Shown piece by piece: positions 13,701 through 25,800 of a DNA stretch of 64,000 nucleotides. A program made the position numbers and the translations under genes. The stretch lies in contig CM043872.1 in the NCBI GenBank assembly GCA_023846275.1, forward strand, positions 29,564,670-29,628,669, written 5' to 3'. The notes beneath the pieces are model-generated. The model was not told the origin of the DNA, did not search any database, and saw only the letters and a list, made by a program, of their open reading frames with translations. Each line of letters begins with the position of its first letter. Position 1 is the first letter of the stretch. This DNA is from Vanilla planifolia (Eukaryota > Streptophyta > Magnoliopsida > Asparagales > Orchidaceae).

Positions 13701-16700
13701 TACATCTTGATTGTTGAATAGACATATAGAAATAAAAAAATACAAATTGAAAATATTAATTATTTTTTTAATGCAAGTTATAGATTTTTTTAACTCAATT
13801 TGTGTTAAGTTTCCATTTTATATAATGCATGCATATAGACATACAATACACATTTTTGAAATTCAACATGCAACATAAAATTGATGTAATTTTGAGAATT
13901 TTCATGCTAATGATTATATGGAATATAAGCAATCAAATTTAATAAGAAGCATGAAAAGATTGTGTTGATCATGGAAGGTTCTTGTTGATCCTTTAAACTT
14001 ATGCAAATTCTATACATGTAATTATACAGAAAATTTATTATTAAGCATGCTAGTAGAGATATTGATCGCATCTACACAATGAGTTGTGGTAACTAGTTCA
14101 AATTAGACATGTATTGATGGTAGAAATTTATGGATGAAAAAATGGAAGATTTTTTTTTTCTTTTTTGGAATTAAAATGTACAAAGATGGAGGCAAAATGG
14201 TGTTAAAAAGGCATTAATAAAATAATAATTATAATGTGGCATTACAATATAAACATAATTGAAATAAGTGGGTAACAATGGAACATAATAAGGTTGCAAC
14301 AACTCAAAAGACAATAAACACTTAACTCTATCATGGAGAGCAAAACCTTTGGTGTGGCAATGGTGGTCATTTGTGTTCAAGCAGAAAAAAAGGGCTATTA
14401 AAGCTCTCTTAGGGTTTTTTAGAAAATTTTTTCAAGAAAAAAGTCTCTTATTTTGAATTTAAAAGATATTAAATAAATGGAAAGCACTTCAAGAATTCAA
14501 AACAAACTCTGATTTCTCTATTTGAATGTAGAGGTTATGTTTGCTTAACTACTCGCATATACAAGAAATTTTTATGTGGCATGCCTCTGGGTACACTGAT
14601 TGGGTCACGCTCAGTTTGGTCGAACCATGCTCTGTTTTGTTCAATTTGCCAGACTATGGCTGGGATTGGGCACCAGCGCATACCCAGTTGCCAGTTGCAT
14701 GCACTTTAAGCTCATTTGGCTGCACCAGATTAAGCACATGTTTCCAGTTAAGTGTGCTTTGCTGCTCTTAGAGATGTAATAGGGTATTCAGGAGCAAAAT
14801 TGAGCATATCGTGATGTAATTTCAGTGCGGCTGAGCCCAATTTGACATGTACTAGAAATAGAGCTGTCAACTATGCTTGCTTAAGTCCACTTGTTCATAA
14901 AAACCTGTTGTACAATCTGACAACAAGCATCCGCACCCAACATAGATGCATACAAGAGGCACAGTGGGTGTCCCCATGCACATAAATGTAAAAACAGTCC
15001 TAATGACGTCCAAATGACAGAAAATGAAATGGTAATAATGTCCCAACAATATGCAAACTAGATAACTACGTACAAAGAAATGACTATAAGTTCTCTTTGG
15101 GGATAATTATAGACAAACCCTATAAAAGAAATGACTATCTAATTATCGAGTATCTTTTTTGGGATGAGTGTTGGTAGTGGTGGTGATGGGAGGGTGTGTC
15201 ATTATTGATGGTGGTGTAACCTATAAACTATTACGGCTAGAGCTATTATGATCATGGCTAATGCATGGAGTAGATGAAATTGAAGAATAGGCTCATGGAA
15301 TGTAGTGAGGTTTATCATATTGAACACATGGCTAATCCTCATGCTCTTAGATAACTCTAACTTGTATACATTGGACCTCTGTCTTCCTAAGCACTTGGTA
15401 TGGTCCTATTTTTTCTAGTAGTCACTTTCTTAGGTTTCCCTAAAAGAATTCCTTGAGGATAGGCTTGAACAGAACATAATCTCTTTAGGTATTTTGCTAA
15501 CCTTTTATGACAATTTGCAATTAAGTTATAATTAGCATAAATCGTAGCAAACTTTTGTCTAATATCCTTATGTAGATTATGCATATGTTGTGCAAAAGAT
15601 GATGCAAGCTCGTTAATCTTACAGGATGCTAAAACTTGCCTGAATCAACTAGACATCATGGCTCATACTTAGTAATTATCATGAAAGGACTTACCTATGG
15701 GCCTGTTTACGAAACTATTATATGTAAATTTTGTTGCAGGTAGGACACCATCCCAACTGCTATGCCACCATTGTTATGGATGGTATGGGACATGTACTGA
15801 ATTGATTTCCAAAATGGTTGGCAGATTTGGTAAACCCAAGATGATAGTCCTATTCGTAAGGATTGTACCATAGTCAAAATGTGATGTCTTTGCTTGGTGA
15901 TTGCTTTTATGTTAGAAAAGGGACTGCATCTCAAATTCAATGACATAGTGTGGAAGTGATGTGAGGTAAAAGTTAAAAAGAAACTTGTTAGGAGTGCAAC
16001 AAAATGTGATGTCTTTGCTTGGTGATCGCTTTTATGTTAGAAAAGGGACAGCTTCTCAAATTCAATGACATAGTGTGGAAGTGATGTGAGGTAAAAGTTA
16101 AAAAGAAACTTGTTAGGAGTGCAATAGAGAACTTGAGTTTCAATGTGATCAGTTGGTGAAGACTTATACACCACTTGTCAACTCAAATAGAAGATTTAGC
16201 AAAAGAAGATGATAGTGCAGTTTCTAAGGATCGTACTTTCTCAGTTAAATGTGACTTCTTTGCTTGATGATTCCTTTTATGCTAGAAAAGGGGACTATCC
16301 TCTCAAACACAGTGACATAGTATGGAAGTGCTATGAGATAAAAGTTAAAAAGAACCTTGTCAGGAGTGCAATGGAAAGCTTGAGTTATGATGTGATCAAT
16401 CACGGAATGGCTACACACCTAATGGCTTATGTTTCTCATCATTGTTAATCTGGGAAGTGGGAATAACAACTTAAACCCTTAGTTGTATAAGCTTGTAAGA
16501 GGTGGAAGATAAAAAGTTCTTTTTATTTGATTCAAAACAGATAGATTAGGATATGTGCAGGTTGATTTTAGAGGATCAGATATGGTTAACTTCCACAAAA
16601 TGTACTTTAGTAGACCATATAGAGATGACAACCTTGGTAGAACACTCGAGTGGGCTAGTGTATCCCATATTGATCTTTATCACTCTACTGAAACTTCAAA

Positions 16701-17842
16701 TACAAGTGATCATTGTGCTGGTAGACTTCTTGGGTGCTAAGATCCGAAGTCAAGAGGGAGAGAAAGCAAATCATACACTAAGATCCATAATCAATAATTT
16801 AGTGAAAAAGGAAGTGATTGAACAATTATAGCTAGGAAGTGGACTTGAAAGTAATCATCCTTCAAAGAAAGCTTATAATTTGCTAGACACGATGCCAAAA
16901 TTACTTAAATTCCTTAGATCCAGCAAGCACATGATCGAACATGTTTTAGTTCATGCATCTAGAACAAACCATAATGTTGTGAAACTAACACAAATTGGTA
17001 AATCAAATATGCAAAACTACAACTCAATCCAATAATGTGTAGTGTAAAATAATATTATTCTAATATAAGTCGTGAAGTTAGTAAATGGAATATTCTAAGC
17101 ATATAAAATAATAACATACATACATTTATTGATCACATTGTATACATTGCATATGTGCTTATAGACAGTGATGTGGTTTTATGGCCAATCAAGTAATTCC
17201 AACACAGGACCTGTGGACCCTAATCATTAGATTTGGCTAGGGATGTGATTAGAAAAATAAATTGACCTATTCACTGAATCAAAGTTTTAGAAATACTAGT
17301 ATAAAATATCCTTTTGCTTATGAAAAGTTAATGGTAAAGTCAATTGATAATCATGTGTAAGGCTAGACCAGTTAATCTCACTGCAAATTAAGCATGTGTG
17401 TGCAAAATCTAGTGAAAAATAGGTTGTTCCTTAGGTTGCATTGATATCACAAAAGCAGCATGACGAACTTGAAACATGCATGCTCACAACATGCTCAATA
17501 ATGCAAACCTCAGTTGTAAACAAATAACCAAATGAGACTATCCACCTTGCTACTAATGGAAATGTGTCATGATATATAATATATCAAAAAGGATGGTAAG
17601 CTTGCAAACATGTTTAATTAAATCCTAAAATAAGCGTGCTCATGCAACAACACTTAAATCTCTAAAGATTGGAGCTACCTATCACAATGTTTTCATTGTT
17701 ATTGCTAACTGGTCTCAACTTAATCATCCTCAACAAATTCTTAAATCACACTGTTCCTTAGCATTGCCAACGACCCCAAGGATGACCTTAAAATCTTCAA
17801 CTTCAATAATTGCACCATTGTATCTCTCTCAAACGCACTCAC

Positions 17843-17885
<43 letters not shown>

Positions 17886-18762
17886 CTTCTGAATTGGTTA
17901 TCCTGATCGTAAATCCCTCTCTATTTGCAACTCCACCCCTTTTCTAAAGGGATAAATTTCTCTATAGCATGTCATTTGCCTGAGGTGCTGATTTCATGGA
18001 GTCTAGCTGCTAACTCGCATCACCTAATTATTGTCACACATTGTTGATGAGAGGTTTCATTACTTTGCTTTAGAGGCGGTGACATGCCTTCACTGTCAAT
18101 TGCAACCTTTTTTATAAGTTTTAGTTTGGCTTTTCATTGCTCCTGCTTTATCATCAATAGGACACACAAATGAGCACTGTTTAGACTTTTGAACTCTTTG
18201 ACTGTTTCTAATCAGTTAATTCTTGTCTCAGTGCTCATGCTTTATCATCAAGAGGAACACACAAATCAGCACTTCAAACATCTATGGATGATACATCTTC
18301 AAGAAGCCTGTGGAAAACATATTCTAATGGGGAACGATCTCAAAAGCCTGATCTTGATGACACTTCAAACTTCGGAGTAGCAACACCACTACTAAAATCA
18401 TTGATGACTCAGGTATGTGGTTGATATTATTCAAAGTATTTTTAGAAACACATACGTGCTTGCTTTTGTACGTTCCTAAGAGCAACTTATGGGCTTGTTC
18501 AACATTAATATAGTTACTTAAATACATAAAAACAAAGTACCAATCTCTATTGGTCTTTCCAATCACGAATTGCTTATAACTTTGCCTCTTTTACCAGGTC
18601 GGAAGCAAATTTGGAGAAAGCACATCGCGATGGGGTTCCATTCTTACTGATGGACAAGTTGGTAAGCTTAGCAAGTCCTCATTAGGAGACATGCTTCCTG
18701 GCCCTGCAGCAGGTCTTCTCTCATCCTTCACTTCAGGCGCATCTAGGTTTGATTCTTTATAG
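1788..18762 (+). CDS. COG1: Conserved oligomeric Golgi complex subunit 1 (3' part, five exons)
   Basis: COG1 is a lobe A subunit of the eight-subunit COG tether, which captures retrograde vesicles at the Golgi. Exons that keep frame are 1788-1982, 2907-3169, 3368-3553, 18232-18412 and 18598-18762 (TAG stop). They give the last 329 residues. Segments matching plant COG1 as I recall it are [65 protein letters not shown] and, near the end, [14 protein letters not shown] and AAGLLSSF. The boundaries are phase 0, 2, 2 and 0, all with GT-AG. The N-terminal two thirds lie upstream of the window. The oddity is the intron between exons three and four, 14,678 bp long. The final coding exons ending SRFDSL-stop are intact, so the gene looks functional. 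Family assignment is firm. Exact edges are inferred. Confidence 0.93.
8256..8267. repeat. Poly-G tract (12 G)
   Basis: This is an uninterrupted run of twelve G on the + strand inside the giant COG1 intron, in an otherwise AT-rich context. Runs like this are slippage-prone and are often length-variable or mis-sequenced. Confidence 0.9.
10310..10600 (+). mobile_element. Possible decayed Ty3/gypsy gag fragment
   Basis: In one + frame around 10320-10400 the residues [20 protein letters not shown] resemble the gag pattern D-G-x-T-x-P-x-D-H-x-x-x-[FY]-K-x-x-M of plant Ty3/gypsy elements. The following sequence is broken by stops. The match is short and rests on pattern memory only, so this is tentative. 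Its support is the sense-oriented reverse transcriptase remnant about 2.4 kb downstream. Confidence 0.25.
11586..11755. repeat. Degenerate minisatellite, about four units of 36-47 bp
   Basis: Four imperfect units follow one another, each containing a variant of TTAATTATGTAGTACAT followed by a variant of TAGCCACTGTCATAGTG. Approximate starts are 11586, 11633, 11679 and 11720. The copies differ by substitutions and small indels, which suggests an old local expansion in the COG1 intron. Confidence 0.65.
12760..13500 (+). mobile_element. Decayed Ty3/gypsy reverse transcriptase / RNase H remnant
   Basis: Successive frames read as the C-terminal half of a Ty3/gypsy reverse transcriptase and its RNase H. 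First comes [15 protein letters not shown] (cf. the region after the YVDD box), then [10 protein letters not shown] and AILDIPLG (cf. RGIEANPEKIKAIL). Next is a segment at 13093-13240 containing [16 protein letters not shown] and [14 protein letters not shown] (cf. CEEAFQELKxYLTSPP...AVSAVLV). Last is [13 protein letters not shown], close to PYFQAHTIVVLTN. The PYFQAH-like motif is typical of the Tat/Athila side of the superfamily. Several frameshifts and stops break the reading, so the element is dead. No LTR or target-site duplication was found by eye. It lies in the same orientation as COG1. Confidence 0.72.
15330..15870 (-). mobile_element. Decayed Ty3/gypsy integrase C-terminal remnant
   Basis: On the minus strand, frames near 15780-15700 read [18 protein letters not shown], matching the integrase signature AEFAYNxSVNRSxGxSPF. 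Next comes [20 protein letters not shown] at about 15615-15556, matching the post-core segment AxxFAxHIHELHxEVRxKI. After that come CHKRLAKY and a decayed [20 protein letters not shown] segment (cf. the RPERFPxGTxxKLHxRxxGP linker). Frameshifts and stops show it is inactive. The orientation is opposite to COG1 and to the reverse transcriptase remnant at 12.8-13.5 kb, so it comes from a separate insertion or a rearranged one. Confidence 0.72.
15838..16395. repeat. Triplicated segment (125-bp tandem copy inside a ~367-bp repeat)
   Basis: A core that begins near AAATGTGATGTCTTTGCTTG occurs at 15878-16002 and again at 16003-16127. These two copies are almost identical and have a 125-bp period. 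A third, more diverged copy starts at 16248. Copies one and three also share their left flank (around GATGATAGT at 15840 and 16208, then TCTAAGGATCGTAC-like sequence), while copy two lacks it. The simplest history is an old ~367-bp duplication followed by a recent 125-bp tandem duplication of the first copy. I recognise no protein family in any frame. Confidence 0.75.
17846..17881. repeat. CT dinucleotide microsatellite
   Basis: This is a perfect CT repeat of about 18 units on the + strand, 350 bp upstream of the acceptor of the giant COG1 intron. Confidence 0.95.
18136..18180 (+). pseudogene. Decayed duplicate of the start of COG1 exon 18232-18412
   Basis: The segment TGCTCCTGCTTTATCATCAA, followed by ACACACAAATGAGCACT, repeats the first ~42 bases of the real exon 94 bp downstream. 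There are only a few substitutions and two single-base gaps. In frame it reads APALSS, which is closer to the SAPALSS that I recall from other plant COG1 proteins than the real exon's SAHALSS. The bases just before it are CAT, where the real exon has the acceptor CAG, so the copy lacks a usable splice site. I interpret it as a tandem duplicate whose acceptor has died. Confidence 0.7.
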
Positions 18763-19802
18763 ACCCATATCTTCTCTTTAGGATATGCAGCTAAAATGGA
18801 CTAAAGCCATGGCAATACCGATATCTTGTATTGTTTATTATTAACAACTCGATAGAGCTTTTGGCCATGGCCGAAAACCATTTTATCTTTGCCAAAATTC
18901 GTTGATATACCTTGAAGAGAGCAGTTCTGCAGCAATTGGTTCATACTTTTTGGTACGATGAACAAGCTTTGTTCTACAGTAAACATTAGTTTTCAGGAAA
19001 AGAATCGTACCATTGTTGTATAGAAATTGTAGCATATCAAACCATGAGGACAAGAAAGGATTAAGATAAGCAATTTTTGTTGTCATTTGGGCTTAACAAT
19101 TTTTAGAATTCCTTCATATTGCTGCATCTAACGTCTTGTGTAAATTCTTCTATGTTGCCATTCTTATTTGACAGAAAAAACCACAAGTTTTGGCTTCTAC
19201 TTACCATCTGAGCTTACAAAGGTATTTTCAAAACTTTACATATCAACTTTGCTTTATGTTCATCCCTGTATTTTATCTCACAGCATCATACCACATTTCT
19301 CATTAAAAGACTATTTCATAATATATCACTACAGATACAAAACACCTTAACAACATATTAAAGATGTATGAACAACTTTTGATGAAAATACGTAAGAAAA
19401 CCCACAAAATAAATTGATTACACCCCACCAAAGTACACAGAAATATGTAGCTTTAAGCACTTGATTCAAATTCCACGACAAAACCAAAGCCCAAAATTGC
19501 AGTTGCACGAGATGAACAAAGCAGGTTTCCGTCATAACAAAGCAGGTTTCTAAAACTCACAGAAAATACAGTGCATCTAATAGAGTATGATAAAGCACCT
19601 ACAAAACAAACCAACCAACTGAAAAAAGACTGTTATTTAAGCTAAACATGGACCCAAACAACTTTAAATAGAGCAGTATTGAGTGAATAAAAGATGGGTC
19701 CTCCAATAAAGCTTAATTGGCAGCCATCCTGTCTAATTTTGCCTGCTGCATCTATTCTCTTTTCCCCAAAGATCGACAGAATCACCAACGCCATCCCATG
19801 TG
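18763..19802. other. Convergent intergenic region between COG1 and the RZ-1C-like gene
   Basis: The region should contain the 3' UTRs of both convergent genes. A stretch at 19174-19220 flanked by a TGACAG acceptor-like and an AAAG|GTATTT donor-like sequence looks exon-like, but it could equally be COG1 3' UTR. A 22-bp near-identical direct repeat around CAAAGCAGGTTTC occurs at 19517 and 19538. I see no separate gene. Confidence 0.5.
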
Positions 19803-22800
19803 TTAATAGCGATCGTCGAAAGAAGGACGACCACCTCTGCTGGGACGATCATAAGGCCCAGGCCTTTCGCGGTACCCACCACCGCCACCCTCGTATCGCG
19901 ATGGTCCACCACTACCATATCTATCACCACCACCACCACCACCACCACCACCACGAGGCCCACCATCCCGGTCAAAATTTCTTTCTTTGCTGTACGCATT
20001 TGGTGGGTACCTTTCAGAGGCTCCACCATACCGTTCGCCAGAGAAGCGATCCCCAGTAGAAGGGTAACGCTCATTTGCATAACGATCACGACCACCACTG
20101 TACCTACCACTTTCTCTACCATCAAGACGGTCACGGTCTCCATATCGCCCACCGTCATAACGCCCACCATCGTATCGCCCACCATCGTATCTTCCTCCAT
20201 CGTACCGATCATCCACATAGCGGTCGTTATATCGTTCTCCACCACCAAATCTATCTCCACGACCACCACCTCCAATCCGAGGACGAGAAGAAAATCTTCC
20301 ACCACCCCCTGCACCGACAGAAGGGCATTCTCGAGCCCAATGTCCTGGACGCCCACACTTGAAACAATCAGAACGTCCTACGTCAAGTGGATCATCAACA
20401 CCACCACGATAACTTCCTCGGCCACCAGAAGAGTATCCGCCACTACTCCCGTAACCGTAGCCTGGATCATCCGACCCAACCTTTGGCTCTGCCTTGTTAA
20501 CCGATATCTGCCTCCCACCCAACTCCTTGTTATGCATCTCACTTATTGCAGCCTCCATTGCTCGTTTGTCGGTAAAAGTCACGAATCCAAAACCACGAGG
20601 TCGCCCTGTATCCCTTTCCACCATGATCTACAAAGCATTGTTAGGAACAGAATAAACCTTTACTTGCACCAATGCATGTGGAGGACAGAGGACAAAGTGA
20701 GAATAGCTAAACTAAGTATTCTTACACCATAAATACAAAGGAAATTAACATACAAATTGCAGAATTTTAGCCAATCTCCATCTGTCAGAATGCATAAAAG
20801 TAGCTTGAAACTGTACATGCAAAGATAATTAAATAACAGAACTAACCAACAAATAATATAAGAATTTTTAACTGATTTTGCAATCTAACATCCCAAAACG
20901 TTAATTGGCATATCATAAAGCATTTTGAATTCCAAAACAAATAGATCCACATGTCCATTAGAATGATTATAGAAAAGCCTAACGAAGACAATGTAATTGG
21001 CATAAAATACTAGAAGACGATCAAGCTGAACCAAATGCCAACAGAAGAATTATCAATTCAAAACTTCGGTTTCCATAAATCAGCACAGAAATAGCCATGA
21101 GAAAACATACAAATACTAAAAAACCAATGCAATCATTCACCTTCATACTAAATAGAACTTAACTAGCCATAATTGAAACATTAAACAAATAGTGTTTCTG
21201 ACCTTCGAATAAATATTGATTGTTCAGTTAAAACCTTAGGCAAACATGATTGTACTACATCCAGTCATGCTCAATTTAGAAACATATGCACATATCATCT
21301 ATAAAAGAACATTATTTTGATCCAAATTTGAGCAAGTTTGACCCAATGCATGCTTGATTCGTAATCAACTCTATCACATTTTGGTAAGAATCAAAACAAG
21401 ATTTTGCTGCTGGGCCAATTTTGATCTTCAAGCTAACTTCCTCACTCTACTAGATTTGATGTTCTTTCTTCTCTTCTTCATTGAGCCTTCTGTTAGCCAT
21501 AAGATGCATTTAGCTTCAATTGTAAAAGAGAATCACTCCGGGAGAATTTAATCTACATCATCCATTGCTTTTGTAGACCAATCTCTAAATTCACAAACAA
21601 AAACCACCGTCCAAAGGAAAAAAATACCCATCTGCCAATGGCTTTGCTCTTAATCCACTTCGTTCTCAAACTAACCACATCTCAACAAATAACATCTCAT
21701 ACAGCCTGTTATATACCCATCCAAGCCCTAATCAACTTAGATTGATAATTCTGGAACATAATGCCAGAAGAAAGAAGATAAAAACAAAGACACTACTACA
21801 ACAGAGGGAATAGATGATGCATACCTTGGGAGACAAGGTCGTTAACAACTCCATATTGAGCCAATCAAACACTGATTTTTATTCAAACTATAGGCAAAAT
21901 AAATTCTAACCCACCCAAATTAGTTTAACTACAACTAATCTTGGCACTCAAAAAGTACAATAATCCCACAAAAGTGTAGCCCAAATATCAAATGCCAAAT
22001 ATGGTACACACTCAAATACTTCCAGGAAGCAAGAATTTTGTAACTCGTAGAGTAGTTAAGGCTTTAGAAAAAGCTTACTAATGGAGCACAAGTAGATTTT
22101 CCACTGATGGAATAGATGGACTAGAAAGATGATCAGAACTAATTAAACAAGTCATCACAAGAATCTAGAATTACCTAAAAAGGCCCAGCATTTAACGAGT
22201 TTTTCATGGTACAAGAATAAGCAATCCACAAGAGTCGGCACGAATCTGTTAAAAACTAACCCAAAAATGTACCTGCATCGACCTCTATTTAGTAAACATG
22301 AAAGAATTTGACAAGGGATAAAGAGACATACACAGGGAAATTTATGCCTCAAGTCAATTGGAAAAACAGATAACTAGAGAGCAGTCCATTAAAATAATGT
22401 TAGAGAAAGGAAATAAAAAAAGCTTTAATCCAAGATAACCACTAACTAGAGAAAAACATACACTACTGGATCCAAAATGAATAACCGTAGCCATAGCATT
22501 TTATTGAAAATCATCTCAGTATCAAATTCCACTAGCACATATGGTGGGTCTACTTGCTCATCTAAGAGAATATTCTCAGATGCATCTATGTGAGATTTAG
22601 GTTCCATCAATGAGATAAAGTTATCTAGAGGAAGTGCTACTTCACATTCCTTTCGCCTTATTAAAGGTATTACTTAGCCTCAATTTTTTAAACTTTAAAG
22701 TGCTTATAAATAATGATTTAATGATTTTGTTTAAAACAGGAGCACGTTAAAACAAAAAACAAAGACCAGTAGCAACTATGAATTGATTCATAGTTTTTAG

Positions 22801-25800
22801 ATAATGAGGGGTTGAGACTAAATAGATAATCTATATAAGAACATTAATTAAACAGTATAATCTCTTTAAACTCTTAAATATATGACTTTTTTAATGTATG
22901 CTTTAAATAAATTTGAATATCACATTAAAAATTGCTAAACAATCCAACTGGAACAACAATTGGCAATTTATGTATAAAAAAAAGTAATACAACCAGTGCT
23001 AAAATAATAAGATTGACTCATGATATTTGCATTTATGCTCTTCATTGACTTTTTTATCAAAGAAAATACAATATATACTACATTTTTTTATATTTTAGGT
23101 AAATGCAAATACACAAAAATACACGAATTATGCCTACATGAGCATAATTAAACAATGTCGACCAACTGATCTGGAATGCATCAAACGTCAAACTGGTACT
23201 ACATTAGAAGAAGCTAAGATAAGGTTACAAAAGATTATGACATTTACCGAAGATTATGACATTAGAAGGTTGAGACAGAAATTAGTCAAATTGGAGAAAA
23301 AAGAGAGCCCTTTTTGAGTTTGATAGACAATATAATTTCCAATCATAAACAACATCATTTATAAACAATTCAAATGTAAAAGAAATTATACTCAAAAGAT
23401 TATGAAGATGAAGTACATCATTTTAAAGATTCACCTTATAAAGATGTCACATGAACTAAAAAATAAACACTTTTCAATTGCACAATAGAAAATCTATAGA
23501 ATCATAATCAGAGAGCATGGTACTTATTTAGAACACAACATAAAAAATGTGACCAAAAGGAGTACAAGAACATCGCATGTTAATTATTTCTAAAAATAAA
23601 TGAAAACTGTTCAAACTTACCATTTGCCTGGAACACCTACAATTCAATGTAACTAGAAGACAGAATTCTGTCAAAAATAAGGAAAAACCTAAAGCACTGA
23701 TTTAAACGTAAATCATGTATCTGCTTCCATTGTCAAGACCAATTGCTCATTCATAACTCTTGGCATATCCATCAACCAGCTGACAGCTATCCATAAGCAT
23801 GACTTGACATATCCATCAAACAGCTGACAGCTATCTATGAGCATGACTAAACTACATCTAATTGCAAATTCTTCTATAAATTGATAGAGAAACCAACACT
23901 TTTGGCAGAAGTTTTACCCCAAACTGCAGTTGCTAAAGGACCATAATGAAAAGCATAACAACAGCACCAACCTTGAATTTCATATTCATGTGTTCTAGAA
24001 GCATTTAAGTTGGCTGCTCTTTAAGCTCAACCATGAAAGTGCAAATGTATGGGTCGGCTGATCTTTAGGCTCAACCATCAAAGTGCAAATATATGGGTCA
24101 GAATTAGCATAATTGAATAATGACTAAAATAATCAAGAACTGCAGAATTTTTATCTTTTAATGTGATCAAACAGCATCTCTTTCCATGCCAGAAACACTG
24201 GAGTACAAACAGCCAACATTATCTGCTGTCAAACTTTCAACTTGCAGCAACTTGGTCACTAAATCTCCGCACAGTTGACAACTGAAAAAAGCAGTCTCTA
24301 ATCACAATTCTGGAGAAAGTAACCTAACCTCTAGTCCAACAGTAATGAACAAAAGCACTAATATATGATGCACTTAAATCTTCCATAAATCCTTCAAACA
24401 AATACACGTCTCTGGGAAGGTGCCAAAACAAATGGTTTCCATCTGCCAGCAAAAAACTGCAAAACCAATGTTTTGTTATGAAGTTTGCAACTGCTAAGAG
24501 TAGGATGACACAGCCATCTGCAAATTATGCTGTAACCTGATTTCATCTGAGAAATCAGCCATTGTTCTGCTAGCAATGTTGGCATTACATTAACAATGAC
24601 TAGCAGACAGATAGCAATATCTTAATAAAACAAATGCTGCCACGGATTGCTAACAAATGTCAAGTAGCACAACTGAACAAATATGGAACCACAGAAACAG
24701 GGTATAAAAAGCCAAACTTGTCTCAAATATTCAGCAGAATACATAACATCCCAGGAAGATGAACATAGAACAGAACCAAACATTTGTGTATATCTAGGGG
24801 AGAACATCTTATACATCAAGATTAAAATAACAAAACTCCACTGATGATGGCAGATATGCTTTGCTCGAAAACTAATTCTCAAAAAAATACCATGGCCTAG
24901 ATAAATTTGAGTCTGCCTGCACTTCATGAAGTTTGAGATGAGGAAAAACAAAGTTACAAAACCCCTTACATTAAATAGCAAGAAGTGACAGTTTAAAGAG
25001 CTTGTTCTACAAAAAGACTACCCTTCAATCTGTAGTTGACAACTGCTAAAATGTCTAACAAAGAAACCACATCCCACTATAGGCCCGATCCCAATCAGAC
25101 GAGTCAACTGACAAAAACTGAAGCCATTAATCAAAGAACATGACCCAGATGACTACCAGCACCCCAGACTGATCCCCACATACTAAGCATCACAAATAAC
25201 TATCTACACAGCAGCCTCAACAACCTAATTCATCCAAAAGAAAAAAAGAACTAACATTCTCATAGTGTATCCACATCTCAAGAAACTGCGCCACTGCTTG
25301 TTACAGCCTTGGTGCTAGTACCATGTGATGCACAGTAGATAACTAATACACCTTTGGGCACACAGGTACAGGAACCAAATTCTTTGGCACAGACATTTCT
25401 CAAACAAAGTGACAGGCAATCCAAGCAAAGAGTATCTTGTAACACTAGGCCCCAAGAAAACATGATGTTCAGAACATTGTTGATGCCTCTTTGGGCACAC
25501 TAGCACACTGTTGAAACTCTTTAGTCAAGTTATCTCAAACAATAAGAATGAAGCAATTCATACAGACCACCTCCAGTTCTGCAAAATTACACTAGTCACC
25601 AGTGACATCATCATTCATTTCCAAGAAAAGCTGAAAAAGGATACAAAGCAAAAGAAGACAACTTTGTCAATGTAGCACCCAAAAATATAGGCAATTTTTC
25701 GAAGTAACTGAAACCCAACTTTTGACATGTAAACATCTTGCTTGTTAACTACAGAAAATCATTCTTGAGATGCTTCCAATATGAAAGATATCATTTTAAA

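Larger units (their letters stand above)
3554..18231 (+). other. COG1: Giant 14.7-kb COG1 intron
   Basis: This intron is bounded by a strong donor (CAG|GTAAGT at 3553/3554) and the acceptor TCTTGTCTCAG ending at 18231. It splits a serine codon (AG|T) between the motif YLPI and AHALSSRG. Coding matches on both sides belong to one continuous COG1 C-terminus, so the gap is intronic and not two genes. It is mostly AT-rich unique-looking DNA. Annotated separately inside it are a poly-G run, a minisatellite, Ty3/gypsy reverse transcriptase and integrase remnants in opposite orientations, a triplicated segment, a CT microsatellite and a decayed duplicate of the next exon start. I see no intact nested gene in it. 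From 3554 to about 7800 I recognise nothing beyond AT-rich sequence. Confidence 0.88.

Noticed and set aside
14541..14900. GC-richer patch with a 76-codon ORF ([11 protein letters not shown]...)
   Set aside because: No family similarity seen and no supporting splice sites. Possibly part of a degraded insertion in the COG1 intron, but I cannot say which.
19800..20732. 310-codon + strand ORF rich in Thr, Ile and Pro, and a 207-codon minus ORF rich in Val, Met and Gly
   Set aside because: Both are shadows of the repetitive Gly/Arg/Asp coding exon of the RZ-1C-like gene, which has the RRM and zinc knuckle in the correct frame.
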